Shown here one piece after another: positions 49,043 through 58,997 of a stretch of DNA of 64,000 nt (positions are counted from its first letter, which is position 1; every line of letters begins with the position of its first letter). The DNA is taken from assembly GCF_009938205.1 (NCBI RefSeq), contig NZ_AP019654.1, forward strand, positions 2,880,540-2,944,539, given 5' to 3'. A program made the translations under genes and the position numbers. The notes under the pieces are model-generated. The model was not told the DNA's origin and did no database searches. It worked only from the letters and a program-made list of their open reading frames with translations. This DNA is from Vibrio panuliri. GTDB lineage: Bacteria > Pseudomonadota > Gammaproteobacteria > Enterobacterales > Vibrionaceae.

Positions 49043-51142
49043 TTAGTAACCACGCTCTGCAATGATTGCATCTGCAAAGTTCTTCGGCACTTCCGCATAC
49101 TCATGGAACTCCATTGAGTATGAGGCGCGACCTTGAGTTGCAGAACGTAGGTCTGTTGCATAACCAAACATTTGAGATAGAGGTACTTGAGCACGGATGA
49201 TCTTAAGACCAGCGTGACCTTCGTCCATACCTTCGATCATGCCGCGACGACGGTTTAAGTCACCAACAACATCACCCATCCAATCTTCAGGCGTAGTTAC
49301 TTCAACTTTCATCATTGGTTCAAGAATGACAGGACTAGCTTCTAGTGCGCCTTTCTTGAATGCCATTGAACCTGCGATTTTAAACGCCATTTCGCTTGAA
49401 TCGACATCATGGTAAGAGCCATCAAACAGTGTAGCTTTAATATCTAGAACAGGGTAACCCGCTAGAACACCACTGTTCATTTGCTCTTCAATACCTTTCG
49501 CTACAGAGCTAATGTACTCTTTAGGAACGGCACCACCCACGATCTCATCAACAAAGACGAAACCTTCACCCAGTTCAGAAGGCTCAAGTTTGATCCATAC
49601 ATGACCGTATTGACCTCGACCGCCAGATTGACGAACGAACTTGCCTTCCACTTCCGCAGTGCCACGAATGGTCTCACGGTAAGCAACCTGAGGTTTACCA
49701 ACGTTGCAGTCAACGCTGAATTCACGCTTCATACGATCAACGATGATGTCTAGGTGAAGTTCACCCATACCTGAGATCAGAGTCTGACCTGTTTCATCGT
49801 CGGTTTCCACGCGGAAAGAAGGATCCTCTGCCGCTAGTTTACCTAGCGCGATACCCATCTTGTCTTGATCTGCTTGAGAGCGAGGCTCTACTGCAATCTG
49901 AATAACTGGCTCAGGGAATTCCATGCGCTCTAGAATCACTTTGTGGTTCTGGTCACATAGAGTTTCACCGGTCGTTACATCTTTCAGACCGATTGCAGCA
50001 GCGATATCGCCAGCGCGAATTTCTTTAATTTCTTCACGCTTATTAGCATGTAGCTGAACGATACGGCCAAAACGCTCTTTCTTGCCTTTTACTGAGTTGT
50101 AAACAGAATCACCTGTATTTACTACACCAGAGTAAACGCGCATAAACGTTAACGTACCCACGAATGGGTCAGTTGCAATCTTAAATGCTAGAGCTGCGAA
50201 CGGTTCGTTGTCGTCAGCATGACGCTCAACTTCGTTCTCGTCGTCGTCGATACCTTTAATCGCAGGTACATCAACTGGAGACGGTAGGTATTCAACCACT
50301 GCGTCTAGTACTGCTTGCACACCTTTGTTCTTAAACGCACTACCACAAGTAGCCAGTACGATTTCGTTGTTTAGTGTACGAGTACGTAGAGCTTGCTTGA
50401 TCTCTACTTCAGACAGTTCACCTTCTTCAAGGTACTTATCCATTAGCTCTTCACTTGCTTCTGCTGCCGCTTCAACTAGGTTGTTGCGCCATTCGTCAGC
50501 AAGCTCGATCATGTCAGCTGGAATGTCTTCGTATGTGAACGACATGCCTTGATCGGCTTCATTCCAGTTGATCATTTTCATCTTGATAAGGTCGATAACA
50601 CCTTTGAACTCTTCTTCTGCACCAACGTTTAGTTGGATTGGAACTGGGTTCGCACCAAGACGGTTTTTAATTTGATCAACAACGCGTAGGAAGTCTGCAC
50701 CAGTGCGGTCCATCTTGTTTACAAATACCATGCGAGGTACGTGGTATTTATCAGCTTGACGCCATACAGTTTCAGACTGAGGTTCAACACCAGAAGAGCC
50801 ACAGAATACAACAACGGCACCATCAAGTACGCGCAAAGAACGCTCTACTTCGATAGTGAAGTCAACGTGTCCAGGGGTGTCGATGATGTTGATGCGGTGA
50901 TCTTGGAATTGTGCTTCCATACCGCGCCAGAAAGTCGTCGTTGCAGCAGATGTGATAGTGATACCACGCTCTTGCTCCTGCTCCATCCAGTCCATGGTTG
51001 CTGCACCATCGTGAACTTCGCCGATTTTGTGAGAGAGACCAGTGTAGAACAGAATACGTTCAGTTGTGGTGGTTTTGCCTGCATCTACGTGCGCACAGAT
51101 ACCGATATTACGGTAGCGCTCAATAGGAGTTTTACGGGCCAC
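49043..51142 (-). CDS. fusA: Elongation factor G
   Basis: GTPase that drives translocation on the ribosome and, with RRF, recycling. 699 aa, five-domain length. G1 [16 protein letters not shown]3 DTPGHVDF, G4 NKMDR and the switch segment [17 protein letters not shown] are intact; the C-terminal [12 protein letters not shown] is typical. Third gene of the str operon. The gap to rpsG holds a perfect 11-bp hairpin. Confidence 0.98.
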   Translation of the reverse strand: MARKTPIERYRNIGICAHVDAGKTTTTERILFYTGLSHKIGEVHDGAATMDWMEQEQERGITITSAATTTFWRGMEAQFQDHRINIIDTPGHVDFTIEVERSLRVLDGAVVVFCGSSGVEPQSETVWRQADKYHVPRMVFVNKMDRTGADFLRVVDQIKNRLGANPVPIQLNVGAEEEFKGVIDLIKMKMINWNEADQGMSFTYEDIPADMIELADEWRNNLVEAAAEASEELMDKYLEEGELSEVEIKQALRTRTLNNEIVLATCGSAFKNKGVQAVLDAVVEYLPSPVDVPAIKGIDDDENEVERHADDNEPFAALAFKIATDPFVGTLTFMRVYSGVVNTGDSVYNSVKGKKERFGRIVQLHANKREEIKEIRAGDIAAAIGLKDVTTGETLCDQNHKVILERMEFPEPVIQIAVEPRSQADQDKMGIALGKLAAEDPSFRVETDDETGQTLISGMGELHLDIIVDRMKREFSVDCNVGKPQVAYRETIRGTAEVEGKFVRQSGGRGQYGHVWIKLEPSELGEGFVFVDEIVGGAVPKEYISSVAKGIEEQMNSGVLAGYPVLDIKATLFDGSYHDVDSSEMAFKIAGSMAFKKGALEASPVILEPMMKVEVTTPEDWMGDVVGDLNRRRGMIEGMDEGHAGLKIIRAQVPLSQMFGYATDLRSATQGRASYSMEFHEYAEVPKNFADAIIAERGY

Positions 51143-51248
51143 GGTTGAATCCTCTTAACGTAGGGACTATTGCTATGACCAAGGAGTGTTGAAAAAGCTA
51201 ACCCCCAGATATAGCAATAGTTCCTAGCAAATGCGTAGGAACTAAAGA

Positions 51249-51274
51249 AGTGCTGCAAGGAAACTTGCAGCACT
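51249..51274 (-). promoter_or_regulatory. Perfect hairpin between rpsG and fusA
   Basis: AGTGCTGCAAG (51249-51259) and CTTGCAGCACT (51264-51274) with a 4-nt loop, beginning 10 bp past the rpsG stop. It is followed on the minus strand by TCTTTAGTT, which is weakly U-rich. Attenuation or mRNA processing in the str operon is an inference. Confidence 0.65.
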
Positions 51275-51283
51275 ATAAAGGTA

Positions 51284-51754
51284 TTACCAGCGGTAATGAG
51301 CGAATGCTTTGTTCGCTTCTGCCATACGGTGAACGTCTTCACGTTTCTTAACAGCAGTACCTTTGTTTTCTGACGCGTCTAGCATTTCAGCAGCTAGGCG
51401 AGCAGCCATAGATTTTTCACCACGCTTGCGCGCAGCTTCAACAACCCAGCGCATAGCAAGTGCGTTACGGCGAACCGGACGTACTTCTACTGGCACTTGG
51501 TAAGTTGAACCACCTACACGGCGAGATTTAACTTCTACCGCTGGGCGTACATTTTCAAGAGCTTCTTCGAATACAGCTAAGTGATCTTTACCAGATTTCT
51601 CAGCCATAGTGTCTAGTGCAGTGTAAACGATTTTCTCTGCAGTAGATTTTTTACCGTCAACCATTAGGATGTTAACGAATTTTGCCAGCAGTTCAGATTT
51701 GAACTTTGGATCTGGAAGGATCTTACGCTGACCAATAACGCGACGACGTGGCAT
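51284..51754 (-). CDS. rpsG: 30S ribosomal protein S7
   Basis: 156 aa, primary 16S rRNA binder that organises the 30S head. [18 protein letters not shown] and [23 protein letters not shown]-type core (short: [18 protein letters not shown]). In E. coli S7 represses its own operon by binding the rpsL-rpsG gap. Second gene of str. Confidence 0.99.
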   Translation of the reverse strand: MPRRRVIGQRKILPDPKFKSELLAKFVNILMVDGKKSTAEKIVYTALDTMAEKSGKDHLAVFEEALENVRPAVEVKSRRVGGSTYQVPVEVRPVRRNALAMRWVVEAARKRGEKSMAARLAAEMLDASENKGTAVKKREDVHRMAEANKAFAHYRW

Positions 51755-51854
51755 GGATTTTCTCCGTTGTCTTCTTCAGGTTTTATCCAAAACTTTTCAG
51801 TTTTTTCAAAAAATTCAAAATAATTTAGTGTTTGGCCTTACTTAACGGAATCCA

Positions 51855-52232
<378 letters not shown>

Positions 52233-52308
52233 CTAGCTCCTGATTTACTTGAAAGTAAGCTTTGTGAAAAATCTATCCCAAATTACCAATGGCAATATGG
52301 GACGCAAA

Positions 52309-52337
52309 ATTCTATGCAGCAGTGAGATGTGTGTCAA
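52309..52337 (-). promoter_or_regulatory. str operon promoter
   Basis: TTGACA (52332-52337), 17-bp spacer, TAGAAT (52309-52314): a near-consensus sigma-70 promoter about 80 bp before rpsL. An imperfect hairpin (CCCA...TGGG, 52277-52301) lies in the leader. Confidence 0.85.
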
Positions 52338-52408
52338 GAAATATACAGATCTTTTTTATCCTTCGAGAGGACAATAACATTTCGTCAGCGATTAGAGTGC
52401 AAGTAAAC

Positions 52409-52684
52409 CTAACTCCAAGTTAGGGAGTTCGCTTGCTCTGCGCTTAAGTCTACCCATGCTGAAAAGTCAACAAGCGTGATTGAAGGGCTGACTCGATTCT
52501 GAATACCACGCGCCTGCACGTCTGCTGCTAATACACATACCGCTAAAGACTTGAGTATAGGAAAAGCTGGGTGTTGTGCATTGCTGGCATAAACCGCATC
52601 TTCAACCAATATCACTTGGTCGCCCTCTTTATATAGGGAGGCCAGTTCCGTTAGTGAGTGAATGCTTTTAACGATATGCAACAT
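52409..52684 (-). CDS. tusB: Sulfur-relay protein TusB
   Basis: 91 aa, DsrH-like. Forms TusBCD with the next two genes; the complex carries persulfide sulfur from TusA to TusE for 2-thiouridine synthesis in tRNA. LHIVKSIHSLTELASL and VILVEDAVYAS are recognisable. Starts 9 bp past tusC. Confidence 0.92.
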   Translation of the reverse strand: MLHIVKSIHSLTELASLYKEGDQVILVEDAVYASNAQHPAFPILKSLAVCVLAADVQARGIQNRVSPSITLVDFSAWVDLSAEQANSLTWS

Positions 52685-52693
52685 AAGTGACTC

Positions 52694-53050
52694 TTAGAAG
52701 GAAAGAAGTTTACCGGCTTGATGCAGTTTCGTTTGCATCGCTTGAGTATCAAGTTTCTCAGCATCGATGATGAGGTCAGCCTGTGCCAGTCCACGCTCGC
52801 GCAGTGAAGCCTCACACACATAGACTTGCTCAATATCATAGAGATCAAACAATTTGAGCATCGGTGCGTAGTCTTTACTCAGAATCTCATTAGGTTGCTG
52901 ACCTTGAAGTAACTGATAGACACCATCGCCAATAAACAACACGCTAATATCTTCACAATAGGCGGAAGCGGCAAGTAATGCATCTACCCCTTCGCGACCC
53001 GATGCGCTTGAGTGAGGTGCCGAGCGAAATAGATAGGTTAATTGACTCAA
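52694..53050 (-). CDS. tusC: Sulfur-relay protein TusC
   Basis: 118 aa, DsrF-like. [19 protein letters not shown]-like N-terminus (short: [11 protein letters not shown]) and [17 protein letters not shown]. Structural partner of TusB and TusD. Overlaps the tusD stop by 4 bp. Confidence 0.94.
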   Translation of the reverse strand: MSQLTYLFRSAPHSSASGREGVDALLAASAYCEDISVLFIGDGVYQLLQGQQPNEILSKDYAPMLKLFDLYDIEQVYVCEASLRERGLAQADLIIDAEKLDTQAMQTKLHQAGKLLSF

Positions 53051-53439
53051 AACTGTACCACCCTATCTTGCACTAACATTGCCTCAGCAAGGCTACCAAG
53101 CCCCGCTTGGTGAAAGCCTTGCGCTAAATTGTTTTGAGTAAGACCATGCTGCTGCGCTTCGTCTTGGCTCACAATGCCACGGCGCAATGCTGCCGCGACG
53201 CAAGTTTCTAAACGCACGCTGTGCTGTTGTGCCAGACGCTGCCAAGCTTTGGTTAAGTCAAATTCGTCATTAGCAGGCACACTCAACGCTGTACCATTGC
53301 TCACGCCATCTTGATAGAAAAACACACTCACGAGAGTGTGTCCTTTCTCTATCAGTGCTGTTGCAAATTGGTAGGCATTTCGCGCCGACTGGCTGCCGTA
53401 GACTGAACCATTAACCACCAGCGTATAGGTCAAACTCAC
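53047..53439 (-). CDS. tusD: Sulfur-relay protein TusD
   Basis: 130 aa, DsrE-like. The sulfur-carrying Cys80 lies in [14 protein letters not shown]. Overlaps both the yheO-type stop upstream (ATGA) and tusC downstream, so the four genes are translationally coupled. Confidence 0.95.
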   Translation of the reverse strand: MSLTYTLVVNGSVYGSQSARNAYQFATALIEKGHTLVSVFFYQDGVSNGTALSVPANDEFDLTKAWQRLAQQHSVRLETCVAAALRRGIVSQDEAQQHGLTQNNLAQGFHQAGLGSLAEAMLVQDRVVQF

Positions 53440-54158
53440 TTCTCATCATCCTCAGTTTTACGCTGACGAATATAGAGGTAAACAGTGTGCTTGGAGATAT
53501 TTAATCGATCCGCGACACGGTTAATCGCATCTTTGATATCAAAAATACCTTTGTCGTACAGCTCCATGACGATTTGGCGGTTCTTGGTGTTATTCGAAAC
53601 GGATTTGTCAGCGTTAATCTCTTCGATTGTGCGCTCAACCGTTTGGTCCACCAGCTCTTCCACGTCACTGGCAAAGTTCACTGATGAAGCCGCATCTTTA
53701 GCATCTTGAGTTGGCATGAACGATTGCAGCACTTGTGAGAACGGTGCGTCTAGGTTGACGTTAACACACAATAAGCCAATCACGCGGTTATCACCATTGC
53801 GGATCGCTACCGTGATCGACTTCATCAACACCCCTCCTTTCGCGCGCGTAAAGTACGAACGAGAGAAGTTGCGCTCTGAACCTTCGATATCCTTGAGCAT
53901 CTTTAATGCTAGGTCGGTGATCGGCGAACCGACTTGACGACCCGTATTTTCCCCATTCGCAATTTTAATTGCTGAGGTATTGAGATCTTCCAACGAGTGG
54001 AGAACGATTTCACAGAATGGACCAATTAGGCTCGCCATTCCGTCGACTACCGCTTCGTAGGATTTTAGTATGATTTTGTCGTGCTCACTGAATGGCATCA
54101 CGTTGACGGATTCCATTTCGAGCAACATATCCGTATTTAAGGTTTCTGTCGTCGTCAC
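53436..54158 (-). CDS. yheO: YheO-type PAS/helix-turn-helix regulator
   Basis: 240 aa. A YheO-like PAS domain (about residues 28-140; [39 protein letters not shown]) is followed by a C-terminal HTH ([25 protein letters not shown]). Ligand and targets are unknown. It heads tusDCB, the same arrangement as in E. coli, and may autoregulate; no operator is obvious. Confidence 0.92.
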   Translation of the reverse strand: MTTTETLNTDMLLEMESVNVMPFSEHDKIILKSYEAVVDGMASLIGPFCEIVLHSLEDLNTSAIKIANGENTGRQVGSPITDLALKMLKDIEGSERNFSRSYFTRAKGGVLMKSITVAIRNGDNRVIGLLCVNVNLDAPFSQVLQSFMPTQDAKDAASSVNFASDVEELVDQTVERTIEEINADKSVSNNTKNRQIVMELYDKGIFDIKDAINRVADRLNISKHTVYLYIRQRKTEDDEK

Positions 54159-54345
54159 TTTTTCTTAGCCTTCGAGCGATTAATCAACAAATTGACGTAA
54201 GTTTATCAGAAAATTTGAATAGAACACTAAGCTATAAGACTAACTAGTGATTTAGAACAAATAAATTCCCCTGTTTACCACCATTATTTATGCGCAACTG
54301 GCTTCATTAAAAAAGAAATAAATGCTGTCGATAAGCTAGAAATAG

Positions 54346-54370
54346 AAAAGGCTCGGAAAACCGAGCCTTA
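54346..54370 (-). terminator. Terminator after fkpA
   Basis: AAAAGGCTCGG-AAAA-CCGAGCCTT, 20 bp past the fkpA stop; on the minus strand it ends in CCTTTTCT. Confidence 0.85.
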
Positions 54371-54389
54371 AGTTAACAATCACAATCAA

Positions 54390-55172
54390 TTATTGCGCTG
54401 CTTGTTCACCGTTGTCGATGCTAACCAACTCAACTTCGAAAACTAAGGTTGAGTTTGCCGGAATGCTCGGTGTGTCTTGTTCACCGTATGCAAGCTGTGG
54501 CGGAATAACAAACTTGAATTTAGAACCAACAGGCATCAACTGAACACCTTCAGTCCAACCCGGAATAACGCGGTTTAGTGGGAATGTTGCCGTTTCACCA
54601 CGGTCATACGAACTGTCGAATTGCGTGCCGTCGATCAGTGTACCCTTGTAATGAACTTCTACCGTATCGGTGTCTTTTGGCTTTTCACCTTCAGCAGGTG
54701 TTAGCACTTGGTACATCAGACCTGAGTCTGTAGTTTTCACACCCTCTTGCTTCGCAAACTCTGCACGGAAATCATCGCCAGCTTTTTTCGCTGCTGCCGC
54801 TTTTTCTGCCGCTTGCTTTTGCATGTTTTCTGCTACGCGCTTATCTAGACCTTCTAGCGCCGTGCGGATTTCATCTTCATTTAACGCAGCTTTATCTGCG
54901 AACACATCTTCAATGCCTTTTAGAACTAACTCTTTTTTCAAATCGATACCGATTTCGCTCGGTTTCTCAATGCTTTGCGCTAAGTAGTTTGCGAATGATG
55001 CACCAATTGCATAGGCTGCTTTATCATCTTCGCTCTTAAAGTGAACCGCTTTTTCAGCTTGAACTTGCTCAACTGCAGGTTTGACTTCTTGCTTTGGTTC
55101 TTCTTCTTTTTGACAGCCAACCGCGAGCATTACCGTAGCGGCTAGCAGTGACACTTTAAAAATCGATTTCAT
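54390..55172 (-). CDS. fkpA: FkpA-type peptidyl-prolyl isomerase, lipoprotein form
   Basis: 260 aa from MKSIFKVSLLAATVMLAVGC; the lipobox LAVGC makes Cys20 a lipidation site, unlike soluble E. coli FkpA, which has a signal peptidase I site. An N-terminal dimerisation domain (KAAYAIGASFANYLAQSIE) and a coiled linker lead to the FKBP domain (DTVEVHYKGTLIDGTQFDSSYDRG, IPPQLAYGEQ). Folds periplasmic and outer-membrane proteins. The ATG at 55172 matches the family; longer frames are not supported. Confidence 0.95.
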   Translation of the reverse strand: MKSIFKVSLLAATVMLAVGCQKEEEPKQEVKPAVEQVQAEKAVHFKSEDDKAAYAIGASFANYLAQSIEKPSEIGIDLKKELVLKGIEDVFADKAALNEDEIRTALEGLDKRVAENMQKQAAEKAAAAKKAGDDFRAEFAKQEGVKTTDSGLMYQVLTPAEGEKPKDTDTVEVHYKGTLIDGTQFDSSYDRGETATFPLNRVIPGWTEGVQLMPVGSKFKFVIPPQLAYGEQDTPSIPANSTLVFEVELVSIDNGEQAAQ

Positions 55173-55304
55173 TGAATTCTCCAATTGATGGCATTGCCAT
55201 TGTGCACAAATATTGAATAAAAACTGGTGTGCATCAACGTGATAGACCAATATATCCAATATGCCTTCAAATTAATGAAAACCAAGTAGATATTTGGAAC
55301 TTTA

Positions 55305-56282
55305 ATGCGGATATTTTTAAACACTCTTCTGTGTGTCTTTGTCATCATAGCGTTAAATGGCTGCTTTTTCTCGAATTCTGACGATCAACGTTGGAATCTC
55401 GAACCAAAAGGAGCCAGTAGCCTCGCATTGAGCCGTGACGCTCGCTTTGCTTTACTCTATTCCAAGCAACAACAATTGGTGCTTTGGGATCTCCACGATT
55501 CAACAAAACTTGCCGAGTTAGGCGCACAAGATCAACAAGCCAGTGTGGTGTCACGCATTCGCATCTCCGATAATGGTCGCTATGCCATTACCGCAAGCCA
55601 AACTAATTTCGCGGTTTGGGATTTAGCGTGGACACAGTCACAAGGGCTATGGTCGATCTCAGATGGCACAATACGCGATGTCGATATTGCCAACAACGGC
55701 GAGCAAGTATTACTCGGGTTATCAAATGGTAAAGCAATCTATGTCAATTTAGTCACCGGCCGCCGCTTAGAGTTCCTCGCACACAGAGAAAAAGTCAATT
55801 CCGTTGCTTTGGCACCAAATGGACGCTTCGCCTTAACTGGGGGGAATGATTACAACGCCTATTTATGGGATACCTCCACAGGGCAAGCGTTACACAAATT
55901 TGAACACGAGCAGCGCGTCAATCGTGTCGCTCTGCATCGAGATGGGCAATATGGCTTTAGCTCGGATAGTGGCAATCATGCGGTGGTGTGGGATCTGGTT
56001 TCAGGTAAAGAAATCACTCAATTGAGCAGCTTCTCACGACAACTGATTTTCTCTAGCGCACGCTTTTCTGATGATGGCTCTCAGTTGGTTACGGGAACGC
56101 CATCAAGCCGCATCATGGTATGGGACACGCAAACCGGTAAGCGCCTAGACGGATTTGAAGCAGAGCCGCTAAAAGATGCTCGCCCTCCACGGGCAGTAGT
56201 GTATGATGCAGCCTTCGACAATCAAAGCCGCGTGGTTACAGGTACCTCTGCAGGCATTGTTCAGGCTTGGAAATTAGATTAA
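55305..56282 (+). CDS. WD40-repeat lipoprotein
   Basis: 325 aa. Lipoprotein signal MRIFLNTLLCVFVIIALNGC (lipobox LNGC), then about six WD40-type blades, each with a VxxVxxSxDG...W(D) pattern (LALSRDARFALL, VNSVALAPNGRFALTGGNDY, VNRVALHRDGQYGFSSD, ARFSDDGSQLVTG). Probably an outer-membrane-anchored propeller used as a protein-binding platform; no enzymatic motif. Divergent from fkpA and 4 bp before slyX, so the two may be cotranscribed. No function known to me. Confidence 0.82.
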   Translation: MRIFLNTLLCVFVIIALNGCFFSNSDDQRWNLEPKGASSLALSRDARFALLYSKQQQLVLWDLHDSTKLAELGAQDQQASVVSRIRISDNGRYAITASQTNFAVWDLAWTQSQGLWSISDGTIRDVDIANNGEQVLLGLSNGKAIYVNLVTGRRLEFLAHREKVNSVALAPNGRFALTGGNDYNAYLWDTSTGQALHKFEHEQRVNRVALHRDGQYGFSSDSGNHAVVWDLVSGKEITQLSSFSRQLIFSSARFSDDGSQLVTGTPSSRIMVWDTQTGKRLDGFEAEPLKDARPPRAVVYDAAFDNQSRVVTGTSAGIVQAWKLD

Positions 56283-56286
56283 GACC

Positions 56287-56514
56287 ATGACAGAAAAGCA
56301 TATCATTGAACTGGAAAATCGCATCAACGACTTGGAATGCCAAATTGCGTTTCAAGAGCAAACTATTGAGTCATTGAATGATGCGCTGAGTCAGCAACAA
56401 TTGCTGATCACTAAAATGCAGGATCAGATGAAGTATGTCGTCGGCAAAGTGAAAAACATGGATACGTCCAATTTAGCCGATCCTTCAGAAGAGACACCGC
56501 CACCGCATTACTGA
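56287..56514 (+). CDS. slyX: SlyX protein
   Basis: 75 aa, almost entirely one coiled coil (ELENRINDLECQIAFQEQTIESLNDALSQQQ-type heptads; short: IELENRINDLE, QTIESLNDAL) with a PPPHY tail. Conserved small protein whose exact role is not known; in E. coli named for its nearness to slyD. Confidence 0.95.
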   Translation: MTEKHIIELENRINDLECQIAFQEQTIESLNDALSQQQLLITKMQDQMKYVVGKVKNMDTSNLADPSEETPPPHY

Positions 56515-56533
56515 TGCGATGGCAGAGATAGGC

Positions 56534-56722
56534 TTAGGCAAAACAGTAAGCGATCACAGCACCTGCAACAACCAAGCAACCGCCAATACGGCGCAGTTGA
56601 GTATCTGGCTGATTGCTCAGTTCGGTAATCATATTACGCCAACCATTGGGGGCGAGAAGTGGCCCTAAGCCCTCGACGATCAGCACTAAGCCAATCGCTA
56701 ACCAAATTGAGTTAGACATCAT
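56534..56722 (-). CDS. DUF2065 small membrane protein
   Basis: 62 aa, two hydrophobic helices (IWLAIGLVLIVEGLGPLLAP, IGGCLVVAGAVIAYCFA) joined by a short charged loop. Found in many gammaproteobacteria near hflC. Function unknown. Two consecutive ATGs; either may serve. Separated from hflC by a terminator. Confidence 0.88.
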   Translation of the reverse strand: MMSNSIWLAIGLVLIVEGLGPLLAPNGWRNMITELSNQPDTQLRRIGGCLVVAGAVIAYCFA

Positions 56723-56745
56723 TACTTCCTAGTTCAAGTAACATC

Positions 56746-56771
56746 AAAAAAGGCTCCTTGCGGAGCCTTTT
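56746..56771 (-). terminator. Terminator after hflC
   Basis: AGGCTCC-TTGC-GGAGCCT with an A-tract on the left that gives a U-run in minus-strand RNA. Confidence 0.92.
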
Positions 56772-56793
56772 GCTTATCTATTTCCAAAGACGA

Positions 56794-57762
56794 TTATTGA
56801 GCGCCTTTTGCATCATTCATGTATTGGAAGAACTCGCTGTTCGGATCCAGTACTAGAATGTCACTCTTCTCGCTGAATGATTTCTCATACGCGCGTAGTG
56901 AGCGCAAGAAGCTAAAGAACTCAGGGTCTTTCGTGTAAGCATCTGCATAGATTTTAGCCGCTTCTGCGTCCGCATCACCTCGCGTAACACGCGCTGTTTT
57001 ATCTGCTTCCGCTAGAATGGTTGCCACCTCAAGTTCTGCTTGAGCGCGGATAACTTCTGCTTGCTCACGACCTTGAGAACGGAACTGTCTTGCTACCGAC
57101 TCACGTTCAGCACGCATACGATCATAAATCGACTTACTGATACTGTCAGGAAGGTTGATCTTCTTCATTCGGAAATCAACGATGTGGATACCTAAATCTT
57201 CCATCGCATCTTTACGAGTGCCGTTCAGAACGTTCTTCATGATAATGTCACGTTCGCCGTCGATCTCTAACGCTTCTTTGGCTGCTTCTGTAGTTACTTC
57301 CGCTTCATCGTCAGGCAGGATATCGGTGTTACGTGGACCCGATACAATCTGCTTGATTTCACGCGAACCGATTTCAGAACGCAGTACGTCAGTCACTTTA
57401 CGGCTAAGTAGCGTTTGCGCTGTTGCAGCGTTACCACCACCTGTCGCTAGGTAGTACTGACCAAAGTCTTCAATACGCCATTTCACGTACGAGTCGATGA
57501 TCACGTCTTTTTTCTCAGACGTAACGAAACGGTCAGCACGGCCATCCATTGTTTGAATACGAGCATCAAGCGTATTTACGCGGTCAAACAGTGGCATTTT
57601 GAAGTGCAAGCCAGGCTCGTAGATACGAGCGATTTCGTTATTGTCTTTCAGTACTCGTCCGAAACGAATCACGATACCACGTTCCCCTTCAGGGATAACG
57701 AATAGTGACATCAGCATCAGTACTAACGCGACGACTAGAACAGGGATCATTAACTTACGCAT
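56794..57762 (-). CDS. hflC: HflC, SPFH membrane protein
   Basis: 322 aa. One N-terminal membrane helix (PVLVVALVLMLMSLFVIP), then an SPFH/band-7 domain (GERGIVIRFGRVL) and a long coiled tail (EQAEVIRAQAELEVATILAEAD). With HflK it forms a ring complex in the periplasm around FtsH and moderates its proteolysis of membrane proteins. Starts 2 bp past the hflK stop. Confidence 0.97.
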   Translation of the reverse strand: MRKLMIPVLVVALVLMLMSLFVIPEGERGIVIRFGRVLKDNNEIARIYEPGLHFKMPLFDRVNTLDARIQTMDGRADRFVTSEKKDVIIDSYVKWRIEDFGQYYLATGGGNAATAQTLLSRKVTDVLRSEIGSREIKQIVSGPRNTDILPDDEAEVTTEAAKEALEIDGERDIIMKNVLNGTRKDAMEDLGIHIVDFRMKKINLPDSISKSIYDRMRAERESVARQFRSQGREQAEVIRAQAELEVATILAEADKTARVTRGDADAEAAKIYADAYTKDPEFFSFLRSLRAYEKSFSEKSDILVLDPNSEFFQYMNDAKGAQ

Positions 57763-57764
57763 AC

Positions 57765-58952
57765 TTAATATCTCCCTTGACGTGTAGTCGTTGAGCGCGA
57801 CGTTGAGTCAGAACTCGGAATATTCAACTGTGGCTCCAATTCAATTTGGTCATAAGTTGACGTTTGCTGAGTTGTACTCTTCTTCGAGTTGCTCTTTTCA
57901 CCGGCTAACTTATCGATAGGCAAGTAAAGCAGGTTGCCGCTCGATTCAGAGTCAATCAGTACTTTCGACGTACTTGAGTAAACATGTTCCATCGTGTCTA
58001 GGTATAGACGGTTGCGCGTCACTTCAGGCGCGGCTTGGTATTCAGGTAGCAGTTTTTCAAACTGAGCTACTTGACCCAATGCACCATTGGTAATGCGTTC
58101 GCTGTAACCTTGAGCTTCTTTCAACAGACGCTCTGCACGACCTTTTGCTTTAGGGATAATGTCGTTTTGGTACGCTTCAGCTTCACGTTTGAAACGTTGC
58201 GCATCCTCACGAGAAGCGGTTGCATCATCAAATGCATCTTTCACTTCTTCTGGCGGACGAGCATCTTCAAAGTTGACCGCAACGACTTCAATACCCATGT
58301 CGTAGCTATCGACAATCTTCTCAAGGGTGACTTGAGTGTTTTGACGAATAGACAGACGACCGCTGGTTAGAATGCTATCCATCAAAGAGTCACCGATTAC
58401 TGCACGTAGTGCAGAATCCGTTGCTTGACGTAAGCTGTCGTCAGCGTTCGTTACACGGAATAAATATTTGTATGGATCAGCGACACGATATTGCACATCC
58501 ATCGCAACCGTTACTACGTTTTCATCTTTAGTCAGCATAAGACCTGATGAACGTAGAGAACGAATAGCTTGAACGTTAACTGCAGTCACTTCGTCGATAA
58601 AACGAGGACGCCAGTTAAGACCAGGATCGACCACGCGATCGTACTTACCTAGTCGCAGAACAACACCGCGCTCTGCTTCGCCTATGGTGTAGAAGCCAGC
58701 AAAGAACCAGATCGCGACTGCGATTGCAGCAATAACACCGATACCCAGTGCACCACCACCACCGATAGTCGGGCCTTTACCACCCTTTCCACCAAACTTT
58801 CCACCCAGTTTCTGACTCAGTTTATTGAAGACTTCGTCTAAGTCTGGCGGTCCTTGATCACGGCCACCTTTGTTACCGCGATTATTGTTACCCCATGGGT
58901 CATTATCGCGGCCATTGTTGCCGTTGTTATTACCAGGCTCATTCCACGCCAT
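57765..58952 (-). CDS. hflK: HflK, SPFH membrane protein
   Basis: 395 aa. A Gly/Asn-rich cytosolic N-terminus (NEPGNNNGNNGRDNDPWGNN) precedes one membrane helix (IGVIAAIAVAIWFFAGF), an SPFH domain (GEAERGVVLRLGKYDRVVDPG) and a coiled coil, ending in a Ser/Thr-rich tail. Partner of HflC in the FtsH supercomplex. Follows hflX by 45 bp. Confidence 0.97.
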   Translation of the reverse strand: MAWNEPGNNNGNNGRDNDPWGNNNRGNKGGRDQGPPDLDEVFNKLSQKLGGKFGGKGGKGPTIGGGGALGIGVIAAIAVAIWFFAGFYTIGEAERGVVLRLGKYDRVVDPGLNWRPRFIDEVTAVNVQAIRSLRSSGLMLTKDENVVTVAMDVQYRVADPYKYLFRVTNADDSLRQATDSALRAVIGDSLMDSILTSGRLSIRQNTQVTLEKIVDSYDMGIEVVAVNFEDARPPEEVKDAFDDATASREDAQRFKREAEAYQNDIIPKAKGRAERLLKEAQGYSERITNGALGQVAQFEKLLPEYQAAPEVTRNRLYLDTMEHVYSSTSKVLIDSESSGNLLYLPIDKLAGEKSNSKKSTTQQTSTYDQIELEPQLNIPSSDSTSRSTTTRQGRY

Positions 58953-58997
58953 TAGAAAGCTCCATCATTTGATATGACGTTATACTGTAGCAGTCAT

